From NCBI GenBank assembly GCA_002633005.1, contig NMRA01000007.1, forward strand, positions 2,095,461 through 2,128,488: a stretch of DNA of 33,028 bases, read 5' to 3'. The DNA is from Phoronis australis. Its lineage: Eukaryota; Phoronida; Phoronidae. Shown here one piece after another: positions 1-10,860 of this stretch. Every line of letters begins with the position of its first letter. Position 1 is the stretch's first letter. The position numbers and the translations under genes are program-made. The notes under the pieces are model-generated. The model saw only the letters and a program-made list of their open reading frames with translations, was not told the DNA's origin and ran no database searches.

Positions 1-65
1 TTTTTAAAAATCTCTTTTAACTAAGTTGGAGTTTTGCGTTTTCTCATTGGGTTCATTTTTGGACT

Positions 66-169
66 CTTGCGAACGTTAGTTAGTTTGCGTTTGCGAGAAG
101 ACAACACGTGTTCTCTCGCGAACGTGACCCCGTTCGCGAGAACAACGCCGGTCCTCTCGCGAACGTGAG
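66..169. repeat. Array of CGCG boxes in alternating orientation
   Basis: TCTCGCGAACGTGA occurs at 114-127 and again at 155-168. An inverted copy at 131-141 pairs perfectly with 114-124 over 11 bases. Looser forms (cttgcgaacgtt at 66, cgtttgcgagaag at 88) lie just upstream. The CpG density is far above the surroundings. Confidence 0.7.
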
Positions 170-845
170 TTCATTGGCGGACATCTTGGATCGAGGAAAA
201 ACGCTCGGGAGGCGAACATAATTTGTCGCGTATCTTCTCAAATGTTGTAGATTTCACGAAAAAGTGTGAGTAGAGTGGCGCGCGTGATCCATGAGAGTGG
301 GTAATTGTATATTGCGACACTTCATTTTATTTTTTAAGTATTCCTGACAGAATTTGAAATGGGACCAAGTTATCCGACTATTACCTAATATTCCCCAACC
401 AATCGAGGTGATGATTATTTTCGTAAAGAGGCTAGAATTTTCTACAAAACCAACACATTTTCATCATTTTAATTGCTAGAGTAAACATAGTTGAGTCTTT
501 TCGTTGCACTCAGTTACTGAATTATTGACTCGAATTTGACACAACTCGCCTGTTATTCAGTAGATGAAATCAGGGACCGCTATATCAGACCAGTGACTGC
601 CTGCAACGCCTTGTTTAGTAAAGTTAGTTGAAGATTTTCAGATGTGGAGAACACTGGAACCTGGGCTGTAGGCAAACAACAGCAGAATATACAATAAAAT
701 TACCTTTCGGAATTTTTCAGAGAGCTTCTCGAATTCGTCATGCAGATTACTGCACCGTTCATCATGATTTAGGAAACAATTTCCAGAGCACGCAGTGCAC
801 GCCATTCATAAAAAGCGCTCTCGCCGATTGGAGGAAATTATTTAA

Positions 846-857
846 TGCGCATGCGCG
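846..857. promoter_or_regulatory. NRF-1 binding site in DRAP1 promoter
   Basis: TGCGCATGCGCG is an exact match to the NRF-1 consensus YGCGCAYGCGCR. It lies about 90 bases upstream of the DRAP1 ATG, where NRF-1 commonly sits in housekeeping promoters. It supports the chosen first coding exon. The transcription start itself cannot be placed. Confidence 0.65.
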
Positions 858-942
858 TAATAACAGTCCACTTCACTTCCTGCACAACCCAAACGTCGGC
901 TGTGCTAAACTTATTTGCCTTTCTGCTTCGAACTGTCACAAA

Positions 943-984
943 ATGCCCAGCAAAAAGAAGAAGTTCAACGCAAGATTCCCTCCA
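943..984 (+). CDS. DRAP1: DRAP1 coding exon 1
   Basis: Fourteen codons, [14 protein letters not shown], ending in phase 0 before donor GTAAGT at 985. The ATG at 943 is chosen because MPSKKKK is the conserved family N-terminus. The frame stays open upstream (from 628), but that part has no family similarity and would be 5' UTR. Confidence 0.93.
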
Positions 985-3900
985 GTAAGTTTTTAGTCAA
1001 GCTAAGATTTGTGGAATGTTCATATGTGTATGTTTTTCCCGAATTCCCATACTTCCTGGCCAGTACCAATGTCCTGCTGCAAACTGTAGTTTTGAGTTGA
1101 GTAAAAGTGGAGTAAACGGATCCCATGGAGTTCTACCTGTAATTGTGTTATGTCACAAGTGGAAAATGGGGTGAATATTGATAGCGATTTATATGAAATT
1201 CATGCCCAATTCTGTGCACGTATTTTGAATGACGTTAATTTCAGGCGGGTCCAGGGCTTTGAAAGAACTGATAGTTAAATACTTGAGACCGGCACTGGTC
1301 GGATATAGTGGTCTCGGATTTAGGGAACCACTTTCGTCCACTAAGTAACAGGCCCATTATTCAGTGATTGCCTTGTTCACTTAATCAGGGACCGCGATAT
1401 CCGACCAGTGCCCTTGAGACCTATCTCTTCAAGTTGGGTAGTCACGGTGTGTCTTTACGCGCCGAGCATTATTTCAACGAATAACCAGCTAATAATTCTA
1501 TACAAACCCAGAAATCACTTCTCGTCTAAGTAAGGAACAAGTTGAGGCCAAGTTCATTGTAGCAAGTGATCCGAATCAAAACTTCACTTCTTGGATGGAA
1601 TGTGGAACTGCAGCCACTTTAAAGTAGAACTTGCACGCTAAATCTTTATCTCTGCGATTGCTCAGTCAAACCAGTTAGAAACGCAACATATACTGAAGAT
1701 GTGAATATGAAGTAGGTTGAAAATTTGCCAAAAGTTTTTAAGAAAAAGTTTTGTATCGAAAGTGATCAACTGTAAATCACTGAACCATATCTACTATAGT
1801 AAGTATCATGACATTGTGTTAGGGAATAACACTGCATAATACAGGCTATGTGAGCTGCAACATACGTCATTATAGTGCAAAGGTCACCTATTTACAGAAT
1901 TTTTGTTTTCACATTTACAAGTTGTCAAAGAATATTGCACTTTGTTTAGTGTAGATGGTGTTCAAATAGCATTGTTGTTTAGTTCCTGATATACATTAGC
2001 ATAGTTAGGAGCATGCAAATGCATCTTTAAGCTCTTATTTTGCTACTTTCAGGCACGGATTAAGAAGATCATGCAGACGGACGATGATGTTGGTAAAGTA
2101 GCAGCAGCTGTTCCAGTTATCATCTGTATCCTTTTCTCTTGTCGTACATGTTGATTTCGCAATCAAATTATCAATTCTGAGCAAGGTTGCGTGCCAGCTT
2201 GAAGCTAGCCATTCAAAAAGATTTTTAGAGATTTGGTGATGTTGAATCTTCAACTGAGCATTTCACTACACTGTATCTCTCCTTAGCTGTGGAATATGAA
2301 TGAAATATTACAAACCAAATTTTTGTTTCAACTGACGCTGGTAGATGAAAATATTTTTTCCTTGGTCTCTCCGTTATGGCTACAAATGTTTGTTTCACAA
2401 TTTGTTTGTTCGTGCCACGCCAGTTTCTTTCAAATTACTGACTGTGTGGTTCCCAATAAACTCTGTAGATTTTCTGCCAGAAATAGCGATGATGATGTCA
2501 CGCTGAAAATCTGGCTAAAGGAAAAATTCCTAAAAGATAGGCTCGCATTGCTCATTGAAAGTGTGCACCCTTGATCAACACCTTACAATCCAACATGACT
2601 GATAGCATGTCACTAAGCGTAAAACAGTTTGATTTGTTTTCAAGTAATTTAAAAGTAAGTAAACAAATAGTTGTTACAGACAAAAATATTATTTGTTTTG
2701 GTCTGTGCTCGCATCATTTTTGAAGCTGCGAATTACTACACACAAAAAACATCCTTGCTTCATTTTTGCTAAAAGTTCTGACTACTTATCTTTCAAAAAG
2801 GGCTTAAAGATGCATCGCTGTTAGTTTTAAATGTTGTGGTTTGTCAACTCAGCTGTAATCATTGCCTTAAATAACAATGAATAAGTAGCGTAAGAGTGTT
2901 ATCCCGCGTGATGTCATGAATTCTCATGAAGTTAATTAAGTGCAAGCTTCATCATTTCCTATCACGTTCAATTATCCCAACAAAACAATTTATGTTACAT
3001 AACAATTCCGGGACATGTTGTGTTGTTGTTTACTATGTCACTGACCAGTGCCCACTCATAGTGAAACCCTATATGCCAAACAGCTGTCCAGACTCCATTC
3101 ATGTTTATGAGTTGGATGAAATCACCGGAACTCTCAATATTGTTGTTGTTTTGCACTCACAACCCACACATATTTCTATTCACTATATATATTGTAACTA
3201 GAGTTAATAAACATTGTGTGTCAGTAGAAACTCAACCACTGTGTTAGTTTTTATGCTGCTCTTTATCAACTTGCTGTTGCTACCTTGTTAGCCAACTATC
3301 TACCGTTCAACCAAGAACCGGGTAACACAACTATACTACCACGACCATCCCCACCTTAGTGGAATTGGTGTCTCCACATTGCTGATTTCTCCATATTGCA
3401 TGGAAAAGGAGAGCTGCCCTCCCCATCAGCGTCACTGCTGGCAATACAGTCACCTACACCACCACATCAGTTGTCAGTTTTTAGTAAATCTATATTTCTG
3501 ATTCATATGCAGTAACTTTGATGAAGACAACTGGTTTACTAAGACAGACAGCAAACGCCGTTTCAAATGGGATTCCAACACGCTTTAACAACTTAAATGT
3601 CATCGGTACAATCGTTAAGCTCTCATTCAGAATTGAAAGGAAGGCGATAATTGGTTTAGTGTTGATCGTGGGTACACTTTTGCTATACATCCATGTTTAT
3701 GCAAATTATCAATGACATAATGTTTGAGAATTGCTTCATGACCCGCTGCCTAAAATGAATATATCATCAAGATCAAGAAAGTAAATGCAATGACTTTTGC
3801 TGAAAATGGGCTACTTTAGCTAAAATGTTGACCATATACATAGAGAAATAGATATGAAATTGAAAGGAAAGCTTATGTCTCGTTTTTTTTTGTTTGATTT

Positions 3901-6900
3901 TGCATTGCTGCTCACTTCTCAGGTGAGTGATTGGTCAATTCATTCGCACTTGCTGTCTGCTTTCTTAACTCTTGCAAGCCCGTGCATTGGAACTTTTCAT
4001 GGAATCTCTCATCTTAAAGACAAGTGAAGTCACGCAGTCGAAAAATGCCAAGACCCTCACCACTGCTCACATGTGAGTATTGTTGCAGTATACTTGGCTC
4101 AAATTGCACATCTTGTTTTCGAGTCTCAGATTCCTGTTCTGCTAGCTAAAGCTGCATTTCGCTCAGTAGAGTTGGCTAAAAAAAACAAAAAATCAACAAA
4201 AACTGGTTTTATTTTGTGAAATTTCTCAACAAAATCAGTTACCGTAAACTTGTGGGTTGATGCCCTGGGCGCTTAAATTGGGAAACCCTGAGACAGGGAG
4301 TGGGCGATTACCCAAGCAGTGGGCACTTAAACCGAAAATTGACAAAAAGTCGGGTATGGGCGATTACCTGCGAGTTTTCGGTAGAAAGGTGTCCAATATT
4401 TTATACTGTACCTGCAGCTGTCATATGCTTTTGATTATGTAATTATGGTACTGGCAACGTAGTCAGCCTTTGAAAAAATTGTTTGGTCCTGTAAATTTGT
4501 TCAGAAAATTGAGAAATTACCATACTGTCTCATTTCACAAATTATTTCAGAAAAGAGACGGTTTTGTCTGAGAAAAATTTTGATTTTCTCAAAGACCTCG
4601 TTGAATCTGTCCCTGATATTCAGACTGAGGAAGATCTGCCTAGCAGTTTACCTGCCTCTGACCAAGGCCCCTCAAGGCAGAAAGCACCCAGGTATGTATA
4701 GAATATATTCACATGTTCTAAGACTCTCGTGTGATTCTTAACTTCTGAGTGGTGAGATATTCTTTACCTGTTCCCAAAGCTATGGTCTGTGACAAACTTA
4801 ACTACTTAACTACTTTATGTGATTGTTTTCCATTTTGTTTTTTTTTTTTGTTTCACTGAAATGGAATTAATTCAATTAAAATTCCTGTAGTGAGTGAGGA
4901 GTATTTTGAAGTTTTAAACACTTCAAAATGCATTTAGTCACTTATTACGTTTTTGACACTGCACGGACTCAAATATGATATATTTTTTGACTACTCGTAA
5001 GAATGGTAGCTTCAGTTTTGTTAAATACAACTGCTTATGGAGTAGTATCTTGGGTTTAAATTTAAACCTCATCATAGAGCTTTTTGAGAGTGTTGTCTGT
5101 CAACGAGCACTCACGACGCCCCCCTCTCCCTATCACCATACTCATTTTCAGAACTTTGTTTCAGGCAAAAACGTAAAGAGGGCGGGCGTGGCCCTGGCAG
5201 GCCACGTAAGGAACGGAAACCATCGCAAGAGTCATTTGCTGATGTGAGTAAATGTTACGTGATTGACAGATTTAACTTTGGGACTCCTCCTCTAGCATCC
5301 TTCAGTTAAGTTTAGCTCAAGGCACATATTAAGTTAGAAGGATTATAAAAAGGTGGCAAAACCTCCTCAGAAAATTTTTTGTTGGTTCATTATTTGATTT
5401 TGTGAGAGTTTCATTCTTGTTCAGTTAGTTGTCTCTTGGTACAATGCCCTCATTTTCCATTTCTTAAAGAGGTCACAATATGTGTAACATTAAGAATGTA
5501 CGATGTCTTGAAACGTGCAAATGATTAGTCTTTAAGGTGTTACTGAATGAAATTCTTCTAAAATAGTATCAGAAGTCAATTATCCCAATGATTTGACGTT
5601 GTAATGAGATAAGTCACTAGTGTCTAACCCTGTCCCTACTTGTTTATGTATAGAATGAAGTAAAATATCTTGAAAACATTTAATCATGTGTTACTGAACC
5701 ATGTGTAAACAATCTGGCTGTCATTTTCATATGACAAATTGTATACGACAAGTGACAATTGGTGACTTGCTAATAAGATATGGTTTTGGATCGATGCTGT
5801 TTTGGGGTGAGACCTTGGTGACTGGAAGAATATCTTGCATTCCATGCAGAACTCTTTAGCGTTTTAGAGCACAAAAACATTTTGGTTTGACCCAGCTCCT
5901 AAAATTCTGCTGCGCCGGATGGACTGAGTTGATTGGGACGAAATGCAATTTCTTTCATTCACCGACATTTTTTGAGATGGTGAAATTTTTGTGGGAAATG
6001 TTTGAATATCCCACGACACAATGGTGCAAATTTGATGGTACGGTGGTCATAAAGAATTTGTAAGTGTTAGGAAATATCCTCTCTGCATTGAATCAAGAAT
6101 TAGAATTTAGAACACTGTCCATAAAGTCCGTTATCGCCGAGGTGCATTTTCAGCTTGTCACCACAATACCAGATAATGACTATTCGTGGTTTACCTAGTC
6201 AATACTTAGTATTGTTGACATGTCATGTGTTCCAGTCACATCATTTCACTCAGTCACGTTTTATTTAAACAATACACAGCGATTGGCCAGCGATCTAATG
6301 AGATGAAAGATTTGTCGTGGCAAAATTGTATGTCTTCAGATCCCAAAACGAACGAGCATTGTGCTCGATTGGATCTACTAAGATGTTTGAAATGTAGTTT
6401 TATCAGGCGAGTAACACCGCTTAGAAATTAGTGTCATATTTTCTGTGTCAACTTTTCGCTTTTGCAGGATAATTCAGAACCTCACACTGACACAGCAGAT
6501 GAAGGCACAGATGCTGATGGTGAAGATGAAGATGATGATGATGATGATAAACCTTCAGAAATGTCCTTGATGGCTAGTGCACCATCCACCTCTACATCTG
6601 CCGTGCCCGTCGCTGCAACTAACAGTCGCCTTAGCGCACCGTCTGAAGTTAGACCCTCCACCTCTGACTTGAGCCCCAATTCAACACCTCTCGATCTGTC
6701 AAAGCCTGTTAATTTGCCAAGTGCCACCGATAGTAAACCGTTTCAATTCCCTACATTTGAATGTAAGAGTAATATGTTACAACCTAAAGCCACCACAACG
6801 TGTGGTCCTGAAACGAGCAATTCAAAAAGTTTAGAGCCTCAGACACTGATGGAGACTACAATTCAAAAAGCAGGTCCTAAGGTCCTGTCTAGCTCAAAAT

Positions 6901-8609
6901 CACATGGTACTAAAATGGTTTCAAATGCATCGAATCATAAAAATAACAACAATTCTTCTAACCACTCCTTCTGTCCAGATAACGTGACGTCAAAGTCCCA
7001 TCCTGTATCCAGTCCTGCTTCAGTGCCATCTAGTGTACCTCACCCATACCCATTGCCAAACCTTCCTCCCCACTACCCAGTCACCTCGCACACGGCCATG
7101 ATTCCCCCGTTTCTTCACCCGTCTCAGCCCAACCGATTTGGCTCTCCCAGGGTCCCCACACCGTTTGACCATGCCTCCCCATTTTACCCTGGCGTGCCCA
7201 ATGTGATGGGTGGTGGCTACCCTCGGTCATCCCTGCCAGCCGGAACGTCACCTCTGGCCAGGACAGGTGAACCATCTTCAATACATCCCCAAATGATGCA
7301 AGGTCTCTTGCAAGGAAGTCCATATTATGGGATGTATCCACCTATGGACCCTCGGATGATCAACTCACGGATGATGTATCCGCCAACTGCTCAGATTTTC
7401 GCTGACCCTCGTCAGCACCCAGGAATGTAAGTTTATTCGAATAGAACTACATGGCGTCAGGTATAGTAGTTTTCACAAAGATCTTGTCAAAATTGTGTTG
7501 CAACAAAATGCGAGTCTTGAGCCATCCAAGGACTTCATAATATATTGAAAGTAAGATTGTCAGCCGGACTAGGTATTTACCTATATTCCTAGTACCTTGG
7601 AGAGTTCTCGTCTCCTTCGATGGAGTGATGTAAAATCCTAGTGGCAGGAAATCTGGTCACGTGGGAACTTGTTTGTCCTATGATGCTGTCTTCAGTGTGG
7701 AACGAGAGTACAGATTGCATCACAAGACAAACAAATTCCAACGTGACCAGAGTTTCTGCCACTAATATTTTACATCAACCCATCGAAGGAGACGAGAGGT
7801 CTAGGAATATATGTAAATATTCAGTCCAGTAGACAGATCTTATTCTTAAAGCTATCTTGTATTGATAAAATTGTGGCGAAAAGCGAGAAATTCTGTCAAA
7901 AATGAGTTTGACTGTTGTCTTTATTGAAGACACTACGGAGACTGCAGAAAATGACATATATTGCAAAACTGTCATCAACCAGCATAGAATGAAGTCGAGC
8001 ATTTTTAACAATAGTTAGCTTTTGAAAGTTGGAAAAATGACAATTTTGGCAATTCCATAACAAATTTAGCGTTAAGATTAAGTTTGAACTAACTACAATG
8101 TTCTCACCAGAATTGAAGTTGAATATGGTGGGATTGATGGAATGCCGTCAATCACAATGTTCAGCTACGTTCCGAAATGGAAACCACTGTGTTTTTCGTT
8201 AAATTTTTGTGAATAATTAGATCATAGTCATGTACTTATTTCGATAGAAATGGCAAAACTAACTGCAATGGGCACAGGACTCAAGAACGTGACAGTAGTG
8301 GCTCAAGATTTTAAAGGTTGATAATATTTAAAGATGTGTATAGTCGTGATTAATATGACAATGGAAAATTAAGCACGGTGGTTCAAAATTTGAGTGTGGG
8401 GGTCAAAAGCATGGTGAGATCACTGAATTGGCCAATGAGCAATGAGCTCTCATGTGACCTTTACATGTTTCAGGGTTCCTTTACCTGCTGGTATGACCAT
8501 ACCGCCTATGGTTTCCCCGAAGGCATATCCACCACCATGCCAAAGTACCTCAATGACATCAAGGCTTAATAGTTCTAACAAGGAGGAGCATGATAATTAT
8601 GACTCATGA
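943..8609 (+). CDS. DRAP1: Dr1-associated corepressor, NC2-alpha (7 exons, complete)
   Basis: DRAP1 pairs with DR1 (NC2-beta) through histone folds. The dimer clamps TBP on core promoters in the nucleus and blocks TFIIA/TFIIB, repressing transcription (family knowledge). Coding exons seen: 943-984, 2053-2125, 3979-4072, 4551-4691, 5165-5243, 6468-7426, 8474-8609. All have GT donors and AG acceptors, and the phases agree. They sum to 1524 nt, or 507 residues plus TGA. Residues 1-14 are [14 protein letters not shown], the family start. The histone fold (about residues 10-85) carries [20 protein letters not shown], followed by NFDFLKDLV. An AT-hook-like GRP core lies at 128-130. A Pro/Ser-rich middle of about 320 residues contains PLDLS at 217-221. 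The C-terminus EEHDNYDS resembles the human DEEDYDS end. Human DRAP1 is about 205 residues, so this form is unusually long. Gene identity is firm; the exon 6/7 junction is inferred from splice sites and C-terminal similarity. Confidence 0.95.
985..2052 (+). other. DRAP1 intron 1
   Basis: 1068 bases, GTAAGT...TTTCAG. Apart from the foldback element at 1291-1412 I see no gene or ordered structure. Confidence 0.85.
1291..1412. repeat. Small foldback element in DRAP1 intron 1
   Basis: The arms at 1291-1315 and 1388-1412 are 25-base imperfect inverted repeats sharing ggcactggtcggatat. A further diverged copy of one arm (gggaccgctatatcagacc) lies at 573-595, preceded by a similar ttattcagt stretch. 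This suggests a dispersed miniature inverted-repeat element. Confidence 0.65.
2053..2125 (+). CDS. DRAP1: DRAP1 coding exon 2 (histone fold, first part)
   Basis: Follows the acceptor ctactttcag. Encodes [20 protein letters not shown] then PVII, the first helix and loop of the H2A-like histone fold that contacts DR1 and DNA. It ends in phase 1 before donor GTATCC. The match to human is almost residue for residue. Confidence 0.95.
2126..3978 (+). other. DRAP1 intron 2
   Basis: 1853 bases. Short frames are open on both strands (for example 3490-3715), but none shows a family signature. No repeat stands out. Confidence 0.8.
3979..4072 (+). CDS. DRAP1: DRAP1 coding exon 3 (histone fold, core helix)
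   Basis: Follows acceptor cttgcaag and ends before donor GTGAGT at 4073. Encodes [18 protein letters not shown] and then [13 protein letters not shown], the long central helix and second loop of the histone fold. Phase 1 in, phase 2 out. Confidence 0.95.
4260..4375. repeat. GGGCGNTTA-type dispersed repeat in DRAP1 intron 3
   Basis: A tgggcgcttaa / tgggcgattac / tgggcacttaa / tgggcgattac motif recurs four times in about 110 bases. A related - strand stretch at about 32050-32110 contains tgggctcttatttt and atgggcgcttatg. This looks like a degraded copy of a dispersed element. The family is not identified. Confidence 0.5.
4551..4691 (+). CDS. DRAP1: DRAP1 coding exon 4 (end of histone fold)
   Basis: Follows acceptor ttatttcag and ends before donor GTATGT. 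Encodes [20 protein letters not shown] (FDFLKDLV is the conserved family block), then a Ser/Pro/Gln-rich linker. Ends in phase 2. Confidence 0.93.
5165..5243 (+). CDS. DRAP1: DRAP1 coding exon 5 (basic, AT-hook-like)
   Basis: Follows acceptor tgtttcag and ends before donor GTGAGT. Encodes a basic stretch with [11 protein letters not shown] (residues 125-135). The GRP core (5196-5204) flanked by Arg/Lys fits the minimal AT-hook, a minor-groove binder of AT-rich DNA. Human DRAP1 has a basic RGRKPG stretch at about the same place, so a basic DNA contact here looks conserved even if the exact hook is not. Confidence 0.9.
5244..6467 (+). other. DRAP1 intron 5
   Basis: 1224 bases, GTGAGT...TTGCAG. 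I see no gene, RNA or ordered repeat in it. Confidence 0.8.
6468..7426 (+). CDS. DRAP1: DRAP1 coding exon 6 (large acidic and Pro/Ser-rich exon)
   Basis: This 959-nt exon follows acceptor ttttgcag. It opens with an acidic Thr/Asp stretch ([11 protein letters not shown], from a GAT run at about 6519-6549) that matches the human TDSEQEDESEDTDTDGEE region. A Ser/Thr-rich part follows, with PLDLS at 6687-6701, then a Pro/His/Met-rich part to the end. Without splicing the frame would stop at TAA 7428. However, GTAAGT at 7427 is a strong donor, and joining to 8474 restores the conserved C-terminus. Confidence 0.9.
7553..7845. mobile_element. Long foldback (MITE-like) element in DRAP1 intron 6
   Basis: The left part (about 7553-7695) and the right part (about 7715-7845) are long imperfect inverted copies. 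Shared blocks include tctcgtctccttcgatgg, gatgtaaaat, tagtggcag, tctggtcacg and tttgtttgtc. Nearly the whole 290 bases would fold into one hairpin with a short loop around 7700. No coding capacity. Confidence 0.8.
8474..8609 (+). CDS. DRAP1: DRAP1 coding exon 7 (conserved acidic C-terminus)
   Basis: Follows acceptor catgtttcag. Joined in phase 2 to exon 6, it gives [19 protein letters not shown], more Pro/Ser sequence, and the end [10 protein letters not shown] before TGA at 8607-8609. The acidic EE-D-YDS end matches the human DRAP1 C-terminus, which supports this frame. The ATG-led frame at 8378 runs through the same bases out of phase and is a shadow. Confidence 0.85.
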
Positions 8610-10135
8610 TAAAAGCTTGTTCTAGTAATGAACTTCTTAGTTTGGCAGATTTTAAATTTGGCTGTGACTGTGATGAATGACAGATGTGGTTCAGGTTGAA
8701 TGGCAGTTTTGTGATGTTGTGGTGACGCATTGAAATCAGTCGTCTCTGCTTGTAGTGTTTTGGTGTACAGCCAATTTTGTCTAGATGGACACGTTTAGGG
8801 CCGTATACAATTCACGTAACATGGAGGCAGATGAAAGGAGTTATTTTACCACATTTCAAGAAATTTTCTGTGGCTATCATGTTGTCAGATTATTAACTGG
8901 TTTATTCATCATGGCATCATAGACTATAGTACATATAATCTATGATGACATGGGGTGTTCATACGACCCATTTGAAGCTGCTATCAACCATGTTCTGGTG
9001 GTAAGGTACTGAATGGACCCGGGGTGCATTCCAAAAGCAAGATCATGCAAAATCACATGTGTGAAAGGCGAGTGTTTTGCGAATATGGACGAGACCTGAA
9101 TATCGAGCCCTAGGAAAATGTCAACCACCAAAGTAAATGCTTAGTGAAGTTCGGGTGTTGCATTATGGGATAAAAATCAGCCGTGTTCCGCAAGCAGATT
9201 TATAGTCGTAATAGATTCGGAAGTGTCTTCAGTGTGATGTGAACCAGAATCCAGAAAATAGGAACAAGACGGATTTTATAACAGTATGTGACCTAATTCC
9301 AAAGTTTGTTTTCTGGCGTAAGTCGTGGGTTTATTTATAAATATTTTTAGTGAAAGAGATAATAGTTAAGTGTGTATACCTTTTACACAGCAGCATTCAT
9401 TGTGTTTGGTGTTTCCTATTGTATTCAAATTCAGGTAAACTCCCCAAGTCAGACCCTGTCTTACCAAGAGGCAAAATTTGACTTGTGTGAATGAGCTAAA
9501 CAACCGCTTTACCTACCACCTTTTTAAAACTTCATTTCGGCAGTATTTGACAGCCGAAACTAAAAACTAAAAATGAATTAAGCCCCTTACAATCATAAAA
9601 TCAGTTTCATATTCCTAATGGAAATAGGACATCGTTAGTTTCAACATCAGCGAAAGAAAACTGAAGTTTATTGGAGTTCGCCAACTCTAAAATTACCAGT
9701 TCCAAAATGGCTCATGTACGCACTGTCTGTGACGTATAATGTAAGACCGTATTAGCGTGGTAGTGTATTTTAACTCCAGAGTTTCAGTTAAGAATTCTAC
9801 ATCGACCGGTAAACAGCTGCAAAAACCTCCTTACACCGTTACTCAAATTTTGTTACGTGTCAATTAGATGTCTGCACTATCCTCTGTGGTGGGTATGATG
9901 TATTGCTTGTTAAACCAAGCAGTGGAGTCCACAGTTTTATGAATGGTGCAAAGATTAGTGCCCAGGAAATAGATATTTGATATTGTTGTGACAGAATCAT
10001 CATGGTTTTGAAATTGTATTTCAGAGATGCAGGAATTGTATTTTATTGACTTAGTACAAGTTGCGCTTGTTTAGCATTTCACTAGTATGAAATGTACTTT
10101 CTACATCTCAATAAAACAGAAAACTGTTCGTTTAT
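8610..10135 (+). other. DRAP1 3' UTR
   Basis: AT-rich non-coding sequence running from the TGA to the first good poly(A) signal. A short inverted repeat (catcatagac / tctatgatg) lies near 8910-8945. Nothing else is recognisable. Confidence 0.6.
10110..10115 (+). terminator. DRAP1 poly(A) signal
   Basis: AATAAA, the first I find on this strand after the DRAP1 stop, followed within 20 bases by a GT/T-rich stretch. Further AATAAA hexamers at about 10790 and 11135 could serve as alternatives. Confidence 0.6.
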
Positions 10136-10486
10136 AATTTAAAGCAACGTTTATCAGTTAAAAAAGAGATGAATTATGGACAGTTACTGACCAGGAGGTA
10201 TAAAAATAGCCACATATAAAGCTTTGAATTATAGCATTATAGAGAAAAGAGCAATCACTTCTCGTCTAAACGCAACGGAAGTAAAAGGATAGCCACACAT
10301 TCAGTCTTGGGAGAAGTGGCATAAGACTTCAGTGGGCAACCAACTTAAAAAATTGTCAATTAGCTTTATTGATTTTCATTTGCCATCTCTTGAAATCCCT
10401 TATGGTGCCTAAGCTTTCGCTGGCTTTCGAGTCACTACTTTAAAAAATAGTATCGGTTAACAATGCGAGAGTCCAATGGATTTAAG

Positions 10487-10860
10487 GTTATGTAGAACCC
10501 TAGAAAAATACCAAATCTGGCTATTTTCTAATCACCATATCTCAGAAATGACCAATTGGATTTACAGGAACCTTTCAGGTACTATGCTTTATGTATTGTT
10601 CTGTAAAACTGTTCCAATTTTGCACAAGGGGTCATAAAAAACATGACTAGTGATTTTCATGAAAAAAATTAAGGTAGAAATGGTAATTCAGATTTCATAT
10701 ATTGAACATTTATGTCAAATGAAATTTGTTCATATATTGCTATCAAAATTTTGTAAAATGACACAAGACCCAGTTAATGGCAGATTGGTAAAAAATAAAA
10801 GTATCAGAAAATATATATGGCTAAGAAATACCCAGACATGTTGGTAAGGTCCTACATAAC
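10487..10860. mobile_element. 374-bp terminal-inverted-repeat element
   Basis: The ends gttatgtagaaccct (10487-10501) and aggtcctacataac (10847-10860) are imperfect inverted repeats. The body resembles the - strand of 28244-28897 along its length, for example ccctagaaaaat, tctgagaaatg-like and ttgaacatttat blocks. No transposase frame, so it would be non-autonomous. Confidence 0.7.

Noticed and set aside
628-942. N-terminal extension of DRAP1 upstream of the MPSKKKK start
   Set aside because: The frame is open, but MPSKKKK is the conserved family start, and the NRF-1 site lies inside the would-be extension.
3490-3715. Overlapping open frames on both strands in DRAP1 intron 2
   Set aside because: No family motif that I can name, too short, and no splice or start context. 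A remnant of a mobile element is possible but unsupported.
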